Position numbers and translations under genes: made by a program
Shown: positions 9,320-17,681 of the stretch, in pieces
Layout of the letters: each line of letters starts with the position of its first letter
Numbering within the stretch: position 1 is the stretch's first letter
Notes under the pieces: generated by a model
Database searches by the model: none
What the model saw: only the letters and a program-made list of their open reading frames with translations
What the model was told of the DNA's origin: nothing
DNA from: Dyella silvatica
Lineage (GTDB): Bacteria > Pseudomonadota > Gammaproteobacteria > Xanthomonadales > Rhodanobacteraceae
Direction of reading: 5' to 3'
Length of the DNA stretch: 64,000 bases
Assembly: GCF_026283955.1 (NCBI RefSeq)
Contig: NZ_JAPDPE010000005.1
Span: forward strand, 1 to 64,000

Positions 9320-10246
9320 ATGGATCTTGCCACTGCCTCCAGCGTGCTGCGCCTGCTCGCGGACCCTACCCGTGTACGCCTGCTGGCCCTGCTCGAACAC
9401 GAGGAATTGACCGTGGCGGAGTTGGCTGCCGTGCTGCATCTGGCGCAACCACGCGTATCGACCCACCTGGCCAAGCTCAAAGAAGCCGAGCTGGTTCGCG
9501 ACCGTCGCGCTGGCGTCTCGGCCTATTACCGCGCCAACAACGAGGGGGACGATCACCAGCATGATCTGGTCAAGTCCCTACGCGAAAGCATCGACGACGC
9601 CTTGCTGCGGGAAGACGCCGCGCGCCTCCCCGGCGTGCTGGCACAACGCGCCAGGGAACAGGGCTGGGCTGACACCGTGGCAGGCGACATGGAGCGCCAC
9701 TATTCACCCGGCCGCACCTGGGAAACCGTGGCCCGCGCCTTGCTGCAACTGCTGGAAACCGGCGATGTGCTGGATATCGCCTCCGGCGACGGCATCACCG
9801 CCGAACTGCTAGCCCCGCACGCCCGCTCGATTGTCTGCGTGGATAGCAGCGACCGCGTCGTCGACGCCGCCGCAAAGCGCTTGCAATCCTTCAGCAACGT
9901 GGAAGTGCGCCAAGGCGACATGCATGCACTGGAGCTGGGCGAGCGCCGCTTTGATCTGGTCCTGATGCTGCATGCGCTGACCTACGCCGAGTATCCAGCG
10001 AAAGCTGTCGCCGAAGCAGCCCGCCTGCTGCGTAGCGGTGGCCGCCTGCTGGCGGTGACCCTGGGCAAGCATGACCACCGCGCCGTGGTCGAGCCCTTCG
10101 ATCACCGCAACCTGGGCTTTTCCAGCGATGAACTCAGTGGCTTCGCCAAGAGCGCCAAGCTGGACGTACTCAGTTGCACGCGTTTGAGCCGTGAACGGAA
10201 AGCCCCACATTTCGAAGTTATCAGCCTGCTCGCCCGTAAATCGTGA
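9320..10246 (+). CDS. ArsR-family transcriptional regulator fused to a SAM-dependent methyltransferase domain
   Basis: A 308-residue two-domain protein. Residues 1 to about 95 form an ArsR winged helix ([19 protein letters not shown], then the recognition helix in [19 protein letters not shown]). From about residue 125 there is a class I methyltransferase fold with motif [17 protein letters not shown], an acidic residue ending strand 2 ([10 protein letters not shown]) and [10 protein letters not shown]. The ATG at 9320 follows AAAGGA; an upstream TTG in the same frame overlaps the promoter and is rejected. It lies 10 bp ahead of the first metH gene, so it is co-transcribed with methionine synthase. 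ArsR regulators of the SahR/SamR type respond to S-adenosylhomocysteine or SAM and control methionine-cycle genes; a similar job here is inference. Whether the methyltransferase domain is catalytic or a SAM/SAH sensor is unknown. Confidence 0.85.
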   Translation: MDLATASSVLRLLADPTRVRLLALLEHEELTVAELAAVLHLAQPRVSTHLAKLKEAELVRDRRAGVSAYYRANNEGDDHQHDLVKSLRESIDDALLREDAARLPGVLAQRAREQGWADTVAGDMERHYSPGRTWETVARALLQLLETGDVLDIASGDGITAELLAPHARSIVCVDSSDRVVDAAAKRLQSFSNVEVRQGDMHALELGERRFDLVLMLHALTYAEYPAKAVAEAARLLRSGGRLLAVTLGKHDHRAVVEPFDHRNLGFSSDELSGFAKSAKLDVLSCTRLSRERKAPHFEVISLLARKS

Positions 10247-10256
10247 GAACCCTTCT

Positions 10257-11336
10257 ATGAGCACCTTGCCCTGGCTTCACCCCGAACGCGTAGCGCTACT
10301 CGAATCTGCATTGAGCGAGCGCATTCTTATCCTCGACGGCGGCATGGGTACCATGCTGCAAGGTCACCAGCTGGACGAGGCCGGTTTCCGTGGCCAGCGT
10401 TTTGAGCATGGGCACGACAGCTCGCACGAGCACGATCACCCCGGCAGCTGTGACCTGAAAGGCAATAACGACCTGCTTACGCTGACCAAGCCGGAGATCA
10501 TCCGCGGCGTACATACGGCGTATCTCGAAGCCGGCGCCGACCTGGTCGAAACCAACACCTTCAACTCCACCCGCATCAGCCAGGCCGACTATCACCTTGA
10601 GCATCTGGCTTACGAGCTGAACCGGGAAGGTGCCCGGCTGGCCCGCGCCGCGTGTGACGAGATCGAGGCCAAGACACCCGAGCGCCCGCGCTTTGTTATC
10701 GGTGTGCTCGGCCCTACCAGCCGCACTGCCTCGCTGTCGCCCGACGTCAATGACCCCGGCTTTCGCAACGTCACCTTTGAAGAACTCGCCACCAACTACA
10801 CCGAGGCCGCCCAAGGGCTGATCGACGGCGGTGCCGACGTCATCATGGTCGAGACGATTTTCGATACGCTCAACGCCAAGGCCGCGCTATTTGCATTGAG
10901 CGAGCTATTCCACCAAACGCGCGCACGATTGCCGGTGATGATTTCCGGCACGATCACCGACCGCTCCGGCCGCACCCTTTCCGGCCAGACCGCCGAAGCG
11001 TTTTTCTACTCGGTACGCCATGCACGTCCGTTGTCCGTCGGGCTGAACTGCGCGCTCGGCGCGGCGGATCTGCGCCCGCACGTGCAAACCCTGGCCAATA
11101 TCGCCCACTGCTTCGTCAGCACGCATCCCAACGCCGGCCTGCCGAATGCCTTTGGCGAGTACGACGAAACCCCCGAGCAGATGGCCAGCGTGATCGGCGG
11201 CTTCGCTCGCGACGGCCTGCTCAACCTGGTCGGCGGCTGCTGCGGCACCACCCCCGCGCATATCAAGGCGATTGCCGAAGCGGTGCGTGAATGTGCCCCG
11301 CGGGCCCTGCCGTCGCTGGCGGAAAACGCGGCATAA
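10257..11336 (+). CDS. metH: Methionine synthase, homocysteine-binding half (split MetH, part 1)
   Basis: A 359-residue protein equal to the N-terminal zinc/homocysteine module of cobalamin-dependent methionine synthase. It has the opening [11 protein letters not shown], then [16 protein letters not shown] and [16 protein letters not shown]. The three zinc-ligand cysteines are Cys265 in GLNCALGA and Cys328-Cys329 in GGCCGTTP. The ATG at 10257 was chosen because it follows the regulator stop by 10 bp and opens the conserved domain; an earlier in-frame ATG overlaps the regulator. In E. coli this module is fused to the rest of MetH; here it ends with its own stop, and the remaining modules start 174 bp downstream. 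The two polypeptides must act together to methylate homocysteine. Confidence 0.95.
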   Translation: MSTLPWLHPERVALLESALSERILILDGGMGTMLQGHQLDEAGFRGQRFEHGHDSSHEHDHPGSCDLKGNNDLLTLTKPEIIRGVHTAYLEAGADLVETNTFNSTRISQADYHLEHLAYELNREGARLARAACDEIEAKTPERPRFVIGVLGPTSRTASLSPDVNDPGFRNVTFEELATNYTEAAQGLIDGGADVIMVETIFDTLNAKAALFALSELFHQTRARLPVMISGTITDRSGRTLSGQTAEAFFYSVRHARPLSVGLNCALGAADLRPHVQTLANIAHCFVSTHPNAGLPNAFGEYDETPEQMASVIGGFARDGLLNLVGGCCGTTPAHIKAIAEAVRECAPRALPSLAENAA

Positions 11337-11510
11337 CCCGTTGCGCCACGTACTTACCGGCCTACCCATACCTATGAAGAATCGACCTATGAAGACATCC
11401 CCCATGGCGCCGCACAGACACACCCGGGAGGTCTTTCATCTATCCACGCTCGCCCTGGACAGCTTCGCTGCCAGAAAAGAGAAAAGCTGTAACTTGGAGT
11501 GTTGCCGGGC

Positions 11511-14201
11511 ATGAACGTCGTACGCCACACCCGCCTTTCCGGCCTCGAACCGCTGGTCATTACACCTGACCTGTTGTTCATCAATGTCGGCGAGCGCACC
11601 AATGTCACCGGCTCGGCGCAGTTCAAGAAACTGATCAAGGAAAACCGCTACGAAGAAGCGGTCGAGGTTGCACGCCAGCAAGTAGAAAATGGCGCGCAAA
11701 TCATCGACATCAATATGGACGAAGGCTTGATCGACTCCGAAGCGGCGATGACCCGCTTCGTCAATCTGATCGCTGCCGAGCCGGATATTGCGCGCGTGCC
11801 GGTGATGATCGACTCCTCCAAATGGAGCGTGATCGAAGCCGGTCTGCGCTGCCTGCAGGGCAAAGGCATCGTCAACTCGATCTCGATGAAAGAAGGCGAG
11901 GCAATCTTTCTAGAACACGCGCGCAAGGTGCAGCAGTACGGCGCCGCCGTGGTCGTCATGGCCTTCGATGAGCAAGGCCAGGCCGACACCTGCGAACGCA
12001 AAGTCGAGATCTGTTCGCGCGCCTACAAGCTGCTGATCGACGAGCTGGACTTTTTACCCGAAGACATCATCTTCGATCCGAATATTTTCGCCATCGCCAC
12101 CGGCATCGAAGAACACAACAATTATGCCGTCGACTTCATCGAAGCCACGCGCGAACTAAAGCGTCGCTTCCCCAACAGCCATATTTCCGGCGGTGTATCC
12201 AACGTATCGTTCTCGTTTCGCGGCAACAACACCGTGCGCGAAGCGATCCACTCGGTCTTTCTGTACCACGCCATCAAGGCCGGCATGGACATGGGCATCG
12301 TCAACGCCGGTGGCTTGATGATTTATGACGATGTGCCGCAGGAGCTGCGCGAGCGCGTCGAAGACGTCGTCATGAACCGCCGTGCCGACGCGACCGAGCG
12401 CCTGCTGGAGATCGCCGAGAAATTCAACACCAAGAAAGGCGAAGTCGTTGTCGAAACCCTCGCCTGGCGCGAGAAATCGGTGCAGTCGCGGCTTAGCCAC
12501 GCGCTGGTGCACGGCATCGACCAATACGTCAACGAAGACACCGAAGAAGCGCGCCAGCTTTCCACCCGGCCGCTGGATGTCATCGAAGGCCCCTTGATGG
12601 ATGGCATGAACGTGGTCGGCGACTTGTTTGGTGCCGGCAAGATGTTTCTGCCTCAGGTGGTGAAATCCGCCCGCGTCATGAAAAAGGCGGTGGCTTATCT
12701 GCTGCCTTTTATCGAAGAAGAAAAGCTGCGCACCGGCGACGCTGGCAAAAACAACGGCGTCATCGTGATGGCCACGGTGAAAGGCGATGTGCACGACATC
12801 GGCAAGAACATCGTCGGCGTCGTGCTGCGCTGTAATAACTTCGAGGTCATCGATCTCGGCGTGATGGTGCCCGCGCAGAAAATTCTCGACACCGCACGCG
12901 AGCACAACGCCGACATCATCGGCTTGTCTGGCCTGATTACCCCTTCGCTGGAAGAAATGAGCCAGGTAGCCCGCGAAATGCAGCGGCAGGATTTTCACAT
13001 CCCGCTGCTGATCGGTGGTGCCACCACCTCGCGTGCGCATACGGCCTTGAAGATCGAGCCGCACTACAAATCGCCGACGGTCTGGGTCAAAGACGCCTCG
13101 CGCGCGGTGGGCGTAGCGCAGTCGCTGGTCAGCAAGGATCTGGTCGACAACTTCATGATCAAGATCCGCGCCGAGTACGCCGAAGTGCGCGAGCGCCATC
13201 GCAACCGCGGCCCCGGCAAGCAACTCGTGTCGATCGAGAAAGCCCGCGCGCAACGCTGGACCTGCGACTGGGACGACTACACCCCAGCGCAACCGAACCA
13301 GCCCGGCATCACCGTTTTTGAATCTTACGATCTGGCCGAACTGCGTAGCTATATCGACTGGTCGCCGTTCTTCAACGCCTGGGAGCTGGCCGGCCATTAC
13401 CCGGCCATCCTCGACGACGAGATCGTCGGCAAGCAGGCCAGCGAACTGTTTGCCGATGCACAAGTCATGCTGGACAAAATCATCGCCGAACGCTGGCTCA
13501 CTGCACGCGGCGTGATCGGCCTGTGGCCCGCAGCCCAATCCGGCGATGACACCGAGGTGTATTCGCCCAGCGGTGAAAAAATCGCTGTACTGCATCACCT
13601 GCGCCAGCAAGTAGACAAGCCGGTCGAGCGCCCCGATTTCTGCCTGGCCGACTTTATCGCCCCCAAAAACAGCGCTAAGCAAGACTGGGTCGGCGGCTTT
13701 GCCGTTACTGCGGGCATCGGCATCGATGAGCATATCGCCCGCTTTGAAGCCGACCACGACGACTACTCATCGATTCTGCTCAAGGCCCTGGCCGACCGCC
13801 TTGCCGAGGCCTTCGCCGAACGCATGCACCAGCGCGTGCGGCGGGAATTCTGGGGGTATGTCCCCGACGAAACCCTGGATAACGTCGCACTGATCGACGA
13901 AAAATACCAAGGTATTCGCCCTGCGCCGGGTTATCCGGCCTGCCCCGACCATACCGAGAAAGCCACCTTGTTCCGACTGCTCGATGCCACCGCAAACACC
14001 GGCATCGAACTGACCGACAGCTTCGCCATGTTCCCCACCGCGGCGGTATCGGGCTGGTACTTCTCGCACCCCGGCAGCCAGTACTTCGTTGTCGGCCGGC
14101 TTACCCGCGAACAAATCGATGACTATGCCAAGCGCAAGGGCTGGAGCCGTGAACAGGCCGAGCGTTGGCTGGCCCCCAATCTGGACTACGACCCGGACTG
14201 A
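11511..14201 (+). CDS. metH: Methionine synthase, folate/cobalamin/reactivation half (split MetH, part 2)
   Basis: An 896-residue protein with the remaining MetH modules. The pterin-binding barrel spans about residues 10-290 ([39 protein letters not shown]). The cobalamin cap and Rossmann domain follows, with the B12 motif [15 protein letters not shown] whose lower-ligand histidine is His428, and [16 protein letters not shown]. The C-terminal SAM-dependent reactivation domain contains [16 protein letters not shown]. The ATG at 11511 follows GGAG (11496-11499); an in-frame GTG at 11499 overlaps that ribosome-binding site and is less likely. The enzyme transfers the methyl group of 5-methyl-THF through cobalamin to homocysteine held by the partner protein. 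A strong hairpin follows the stop. Confidence 0.96.
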   Translation: MNVVRHTRLSGLEPLVITPDLLFINVGERTNVTGSAQFKKLIKENRYEEAVEVARQQVENGAQIIDINMDEGLIDSEAAMTRFVNLIAAEPDIARVPVMIDSSKWSVIEAGLRCLQGKGIVNSISMKEGEAIFLEHARKVQQYGAAVVVMAFDEQGQADTCERKVEICSRAYKLLIDELDFLPEDIIFDPNIFAIATGIEEHNNYAVDFIEATRELKRRFPNSHISGGVSNVSFSFRGNNTVREAIHSVFLYHAIKAGMDMGIVNAGGLMIYDDVPQELRERVEDVVMNRRADATERLLEIAEKFNTKKGEVVVETLAWREKSVQSRLSHALVHGIDQYVNEDTEEARQLSTRPLDVIEGPLMDGMNVVGDLFGAGKMFLPQVVKSARVMKKAVAYLLPFIEEEKLRTGDAGKNNGVIVMATVKGDVHDIGKNIVGVVLRCNNFEVIDLGVMVPAQKILDTAREHNADIIGLSGLITPSLEEMSQVAREMQRQDFHIPLLIGGATTSRAHTALKIEPHYKSPTVWVKDASRAVGVAQSLVSKDLVDNFMIKIRAEYAEVRERHRNRGPGKQLVSIEKARAQRWTCDWDDYTPAQPNQPGITVFESYDLAELRSYIDWSPFFNAWELAGHYPAILDDEIVGKQASELFADAQVMLDKIIAERWLTARGVIGLWPAAQSGDDTEVYSPSGEKIAVLHHLRQQVDKPVERPDFCLADFIAPKNSAKQDWVGGFAVTAGIGIDEHIARFEADHDDYSSILLKALADRLAEAFAERMHQRVRREFWGYVPDETLDNVALIDEKYQGIRPAPGYPACPDHTEKATLFRLLDATANTGIELTDSFAMFPTAAVSGWYFSHPGSQYFVVGRLTREQIDDYAKRKGWSREQAERWLAPNLDYDPD

Positions 14202-14218
14202 GCTTGCAACAACCCCGC

Positions 14219-14247
14219 CTCCCTCAGCCGCATTCACGCTGAGGGAG
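14219..14247. terminator. Hairpin terminator between convergent metH and LAB_N genes
   Basis: CTCCCTCAGC pairs perfectly with GCTGAGGGAG over a 9-nt loop, midway between the two stop codons. There is no strong T-run. Confidence 0.65.
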
Positions 14248-14262
14248 CGCGCGCCACCGCGG

Positions 14263-14619
14263 TTACACCTCGCTCTCGACCAAGCCGCGCCGGCGCTTTA
14301 CTTCACGCATATGTACGACCAGGTTGTAGACCGAGACAAAGGTCGGAAAAAAGTTGGAAAGAATGCCCACCGAGTCGTTCTTGCCGATGATGAAATAAGC
14401 CAGCAGCAGCACACTGCCGCACACCGACAGCCACCAGAACGACAATGGCATCACCACGCGTCCCAGCTTGCGCGTGTAGTACAACTGCACAAACCAGCGG
14501 CTGGTAAACATGACCGAGCCGAGATAGCCCACCGCCTTCCACGGGGTCAGCTCAAACCGATGCAAGGCCTCGAGGATGTGATTGAATTCGTGCTGCAGGA
14601 AGTCCATGAGCTTGGCCAT
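14263..14619 (-). CDS. Small membrane protein with lipid A biosynthesis N-terminal (LAB_N) domain
   Basis: About 118 residues with three hydrophobic segments. The pattern WKAVGYLGSVMFTSRWFVQLYYTRKLGR followed by VVMPLSFWWLSVCGSVLLLAYFII is characteristic of the LAB_N family, which occurs alone or fused to glycosyltransferases in envelope lipid modification. In-frame starts exist at 14658, 14619 and 14604 and none has a clear Shine-Dalgarno; 14619 is a compromise. The gene is next to the tRNA-Val locus but transcribed away from it. The biochemical activity of stand-alone LAB_N proteins is not established, so I claim only the family. Confidence 0.8.
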   Translation of the reverse strand: MAKLMDFLQHEFNHILEALHRFELTPWKAVGYLGSVMFTSRWFVQLYYTRKLGRVVMPLSFWWLSVCGSVLLLAYFIIGKNDSVGILSNFFPTFVSVYNLVVHMREVKRRRGLVESEV

Positions 14620-14697
14620 TGCTTGAGAACCGGCGATTTTAGCAACCGGCAGGGCCATAAAGCGGCATGAGCGGTTAACAAAGCTTAGCCCCAGGCA

Positions 14698-14726
14698 TTG
14701 ACCTGCCCCCGGGCATTCCGTATAGT
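14698..14726 (+). promoter_or_regulatory. Promoter of tRNA-Val
   Basis: TTGACC (14698-14703) and TATAGT (14721-14726) are separated by exactly 17 bp, followed by a GC-rich discriminator typical of stringently controlled stable-RNA promoters. The tRNA begins 15 bp after the -10. None of the downstream repeat units carries a copy of this promoter. Confidence 0.88.
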
Positions 14727-14740
14727 TGCGCGCTCTCGGC

Positions 14741-14815
14741 GGGCGGTTAGCTCAGCGGTAGAGCACTGCCTTCACACGGCAGGTGTCACAAGTTCGATCC
14801 TTGTACCGCCCACCA
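14741..14815 (+). tRNA. tRNA-Val, anticodon CAC
   Basis: A complete 75-nt cloverleaf: acceptor GGGCGGT pairs with ACCGCCC, the anticodon arm CTGCC-TTCACAC-GGCAG gives anticodon CAC (codon GUG), and the T arm ACAAG-TTCGATC-CTTGT is perfect. CCA is encoded (14813-14815). Its 3' half, from the anticodon loop to CCA (14771-14815), is the segment that recurs in the array immediately downstream. The tRNA is the only complete copy at the locus. Confidence 0.98.
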
Positions 14816-14827
14816 TCAAGATTTGCG

Positions 14828-14856
14828 AAAAGGCTGCTCCATGGAGCGGCCTTTTT
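14828..14856 (+). terminator. Terminator T0, directly after tRNA-Val
   Basis: GGCTGCTCC and GGAGCGGCC form a stem (one G-T pair) followed by TTTTT. This is the tRNA transcript terminator and the prototype of the ones repeated downstream. Confidence 0.9.
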
Positions 14857-14954
14857 CGTTCTGAGCGTCCGATGGAGCGTGCGTGTAGCAGCGAACCTTC
14901 ACACGGCAGGTGTCACAAGTTCGATCCTTGTACCGCCCACCATCAAGATTCGCG

Positions 14955-14982
14955 AGAAGGCTGCTCAACGAGCGGCCTTTTT
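14955..14982 (+). terminator. Repeat-unit terminator T1
   Basis: GGCTGCTC-AAC-GAGCGGCC followed by TTTTT. The loop differs from T0 but the stem is intact. Confidence 0.8.
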
Positions 14983-15082
14983 CGTTCCTGGCCTCCCGCG
15001 AAGCGTGCGTGTAGCAGCGAACCTTTACCCGACAGGTGTCACAAGTTCGATCCTTGTACCGCCCACCACTAAGATTCACGAT

Positions 15083-15109
15083 AAGGCTGTTCCATGGTGC
15101 GGCCTTTTT
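15083..15109 (+). terminator. Repeat-unit terminator T2
   Basis: GGCTGTTCC and GGTGCGGCC with an internal T-T mismatch, then TTTTT. It is the weakest stem of the set. Confidence 0.7.
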
Positions 15110-15207
15110 CGTTCCTGGCCTCCGGCAAAGCGTGCGTGTAGCAGCGAACCTTCACACGGCAGGTGTCACACGTTCGATCCTTGTACCGCCCACCACTAAG
15201 ATTTGCG

Positions 15208-15236
15208 AAAAGGCTGCTCCATGGAGCGGCCTTTTT
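15208..15236 (+). terminator. Repeat-unit terminator T3
   Basis: The stem and T-run are identical to T0. Confidence 0.8.
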
Positions 15237-15335
15237 CGTTCTGAGCCACCGACCGAGCGTGCGTGTAGCAGCGAACCTTCACACGGCAGGTGTCACACGT
15301 TCGATCCTTCTACCGCCCACCACTAAAGATTTGCG

Positions 15336-15364
15336 AAAAGGCTGCTCTGTTGAGCGGCCTTTTT
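15336..15364 (+). terminator. Repeat-unit terminator T4
   Basis: GGCTGCTC-TGTT-GAGCGGCC followed by TTTTT. The loop is changed but the stem is kept. The sequence after the last repeat no longer forms this hairpin. Confidence 0.8.
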
Positions 15365-15450
15365 CGTTCTGCCCCACCGACCGAGCGTGCGTGTAGCAGC
15401 GGACCTTTACGCCCTCTGTGCCACAAGCGCGATCCTTGTGCCGTCCCCGC

Positions 15451-15869
15451 TAGATTCGCAATATGGCGTTGGATTCTTTTATTGGCGTCAATGCAACGCT
15501 AAAACCACGCGAAGTGCATCAGCCTCAAGAAAATACCTATTCGACCGCAACCCATATCAGCGCCATTAATAATCCAACTATAAATTTCGAATAGCTCAGC
15601 AGCAGGCCCCCGCGAATAGCAAAGCATGCTTATGTCGGCGCGTACCGCTCCAATAACTGCCGCACTCACTGGCGCCCACCCGAAACACCGCTGCGCCCCA
15701 GTGCCGCTTCAACCAGACATCCGGGCTGTTTGACGAGTCGTTGAAAACCGCGGTGACGTAGGCGATCAAACCCGCCCACGCCCTTTCAGTAGCGAAACTA
15801 TGGCGGCCGTAATGGCTGATGTACGCTTTCTCGGCATAGCCACTTCACACAGCATCGAGATACTGGACC
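15451..15869. other. Intergenic region after the tRNA-half array
   Basis: About 420 bp without a credible gene. The first 30 bp look like a decayed continuation of the repeat unit (TAGATTCGCAATATGGCG resembles the terminator region). The rest should hold the promoter of the sulfotransferase gene, but I see no convincing -35/-10 pair. Confidence 0.5.
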
Positions 15870-17477
15870 ATGGCGGAAAATCGACCTCAGCCTCCAACGC
15901 AAGATCGCACGGCTCCGTTGCCGGCATCAGCCATGCGGATGCTTGCCGAAGCTGGCCAGGCCTTGAGCCGCATACGGCCCGACGACGCCGAACGCGCACT
16001 GACGGGAGTGCTGGCACTGGTCCCCGACTCTGCCGATGCCAACCGCCTGATGGGCATTGCATGTCTGATGCGTGCGGACCACCAGCGAGCTGTCGACTTC
16101 TTAGGCCGAGCGCTCGCCCACTGTCCGGACGACGCCATGATCCATATGAATCTTGGCAGTGCACTCTATGACTTAGGTGCCACCGATGACGCGCTGTCCC
16201 ACCTGCGTCGCGCCTGCGCACTGGCGCCGCAGATCGCCGCCCCCTGGTACAACCTGGGCAAGGCGCTCAAGCTGCAGGTGCAGACCGAAGAAGCCAGTCG
16301 CGCCCTGAAGCAAGCGCTGGCCATGGATCCGGCGCATATCCTGGCGCGTATCGCCTTGGCTGACGCCCAGACGAGCATGGGCGACATCCCTGCGGCGATT
16401 GCCCACTACCGCGAAATTCTGCGACGACAGCCAGAGAACCCGGATGCCTGGCATGCATTGGCCAATCTAAAGACAGAGCGCTTGAGCGCCGAAGACGCAA
16501 AGCGACTGCGGCAAGCCTTTCGGCAGCCAGGAGCCAGCCCCGATGCGCGTATCTCGCTCGGCTTTGCCTTGGCCAAGGCGCTGGAAGACCAACACGACTA
16601 CCCGACGGCTTTCGAGGCGCTGCGCGAAGCCAATGCACTCAAGCGCCGCCAGGTGAATTGGGATGCCGCGGCGGAACAAGCCAGGGTGGACGCCATCATG
16701 CAGGCGTTCGCTGGGCAAGCGCCCGAGCCCGTGGACGCCACACTGGGCCAGGAGGTCATTCTCATCGTAAGCCTGCCCCGCTCCGGCTCCACCCTGACCG
16801 AACAGATCCTGGCCTCGCACCCACAGGTCGAAGGCGCCAACGAAATAACTGACCTGCCGCAAGTCATCGATGACGAGTCGAAACGCCGCGGGCTGCCTTT
16901 CCCCCAATGGGTAAATGCGGCAACACCAGAAGACTGGGCGCGCCTGGGCCGAGACTATCTCGCACGCACGGCACGCTGGCGGCAACAGCGCCCACGCTTT
17001 ACCGACAAAAACCTGGTCAACTGGCAACTGGTAGGCGCCGCGCTGCGCATGCTGCCCGGCGCCCGCGTGGTGAACTCGCGCCGCGACGCGCTGGAGACCT
17101 GCTGCGCCTGCTATCGCCAGCTATTCAGCAACAGCGCGCACTTTAGCTACGACCTGGACGACATGGCACGTCACTACCAGGATTACGATCGCCTGAGTCG
17201 CTACTGGCAGCAGCAAATGCCAAAACAGGTTCTGGACCACTCCTACGAAGCGCTGCTTGCCGATACCGAAGCGCAGATTCGCCGCTTACTGGATTTCTGT
17301 GGCCTCGACTTCGACCCAGCCTGCCTCACACCGCATCAGACATCGCGCACCGTGCTCAGCACCGCCAGTGCGGCCCAGGTGCGCCAGCCTTTGCGCGCGG
17401 AGACCTCATACAGCGCACGCTACGCCGAAAAGCTGGATCCGCTGCGCGCGCGTCTTCAGGGAATGGGCTTGCGTTAA
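15870..17477 (+). CDS. TPR-repeat sulfotransferase
   Basis: A 535-residue fusion. Residues about 20-265 are tetratricopeptide repeats (ANRLMGIACLMRADHQRAVDF, IHMNLGSALYDLGATDDALSHL, PWYNLGKALKLQ, ILARIALADAQTSMGDIPAAI). From about residue 290 there is a PAPS-dependent sulfotransferase domain with the 5'-phosphosulfate loop VSLPRSGSTLTEQILASHP and a later helix VVNSRRDALETCCACYRQLF that matches the 3'-phosphate-binding region. It has no signal peptide, so it should act in the cytoplasm, transferring sulfate from PAPS to a protein, peptide or small molecule held by the TPRs. It converges on an Oar-like receptor gene 204 bp away. The acceptor cannot be read from sequence. Confidence 0.9.
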   Translation: MAENRPQPPTQDRTAPLPASAMRMLAEAGQALSRIRPDDAERALTGVLALVPDSADANRLMGIACLMRADHQRAVDFLGRALAHCPDDAMIHMNLGSALYDLGATDDALSHLRRACALAPQIAAPWYNLGKALKLQVQTEEASRALKQALAMDPAHILARIALADAQTSMGDIPAAIAHYREILRRQPENPDAWHALANLKTERLSAEDAKRLRQAFRQPGASPDARISLGFALAKALEDQHDYPTAFEALREANALKRRQVNWDAAAEQARVDAIMQAFAGQAPEPVDATLGQEVILIVSLPRSGSTLTEQILASHPQVEGANEITDLPQVIDDESKRRGLPFPQWVNAATPEDWARLGRDYLARTARWRQQRPRFTDKNLVNWQLVGAALRMLPGARVVNSRRDALETCCACYRQLFSNSAHFSYDLDDMARHYQDYDRLSRYWQQQMPKQVLDHSYEALLADTEAQIRRLLDFCGLDFDPACLTPHQTSRTVLSTASAAQVRQPLRAETSYSARYAEKLDPLRARLQGMGLR

Positions 17478-17628
17478 ACCCTGCCTACAGGCCTTCGCCA
17501 CCTTGTAGCAATCGATTCAACGGACGACGCAAGTTCATCGTCGCGATGACAACTTGTCAGCAGGCTGACGACCAGGCAAATAGCCATCCATTCACCGCGA
17601 CGCCGTCTTCAAGACCTGTATAACGAAA

Positions 17629-17654
17629 GAGGCACCTGCAAGAGCAGGTGCCTC
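17629..17654. terminator. Hairpin terminator between sulfotransferase and Oar-like receptor
   Basis: A perfect 11-bp stem GAGGCACCTGC / GCAGGTGCCTC with a 4-nt loop. On the reverse strand it is followed by TTTCGTT, so it best serves the receptor gene. Confidence 0.8.
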
Positions 17655-17681
17655 GATGTTTACGCTAAGCCAATTCCGCTA

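Larger units (their letters stand above)
14771..15450 (+). repeat. Tandem array of tRNA-Val 3' halves with terminators, about 127-bp period, six units
   Basis: Starting inside the tRNA, a unit of 126-128 bp recurs. The 45-nt tRNA 3' halves lie at 14771-14815 (the tRNA itself), 14898-14942, 15024-15068, 15151-15195, 15278-15322 and, strongly decayed, 15406-15450. Each half runs from the anticodon loop through the T arm and acceptor strand to CCA, and copy 14898-14942 is identical to the tRNA. Between halves come about 82 bp holding a hairpin plus T5 and a conserved segment GCGTGCGTGTAGCAGCG. The D arm and 5' acceptor strand are absent from every extra copy. Divergence rises with distance from the tRNA: T-stem mismatches appear in copies 4 and 5. 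Unit lengths not divisible by three shift the frame, so the open frames across the array are not conserved coding sequence. Confidence 0.95.

Noticed and set aside
10200-10260. Cobalamin or SAM riboswitch ahead of metH
   Set aside because: The gap between the regulator and metH part 1 is only 10 bp, and the 174-bp gap before part 2 shows no B12-box-like or SAM-I-like architecture.
12156-13757. 533-codon open frame antisense to metH part 2
   Set aside because: It is a shadow of a gene with unmistakable MetH motifs; its His/Asp/Val-rich composition is typical of antisense translation.
14771-15450. CRISPR array
   Set aside because: The repeats are 45 nt of tRNA with about 82-nt spacers that are themselves repeated, and there are no cas genes.
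14698-15502. Series of open frames of 70-138 codons across the tRNA-half array, sharing a repeated peptide
   Set aside because: The unit length (126-128 bp) is not a multiple of three, so the shared peptide appears in shifting frames. The translation is simply the tRNA sequence, with no ribosome-binding sites.
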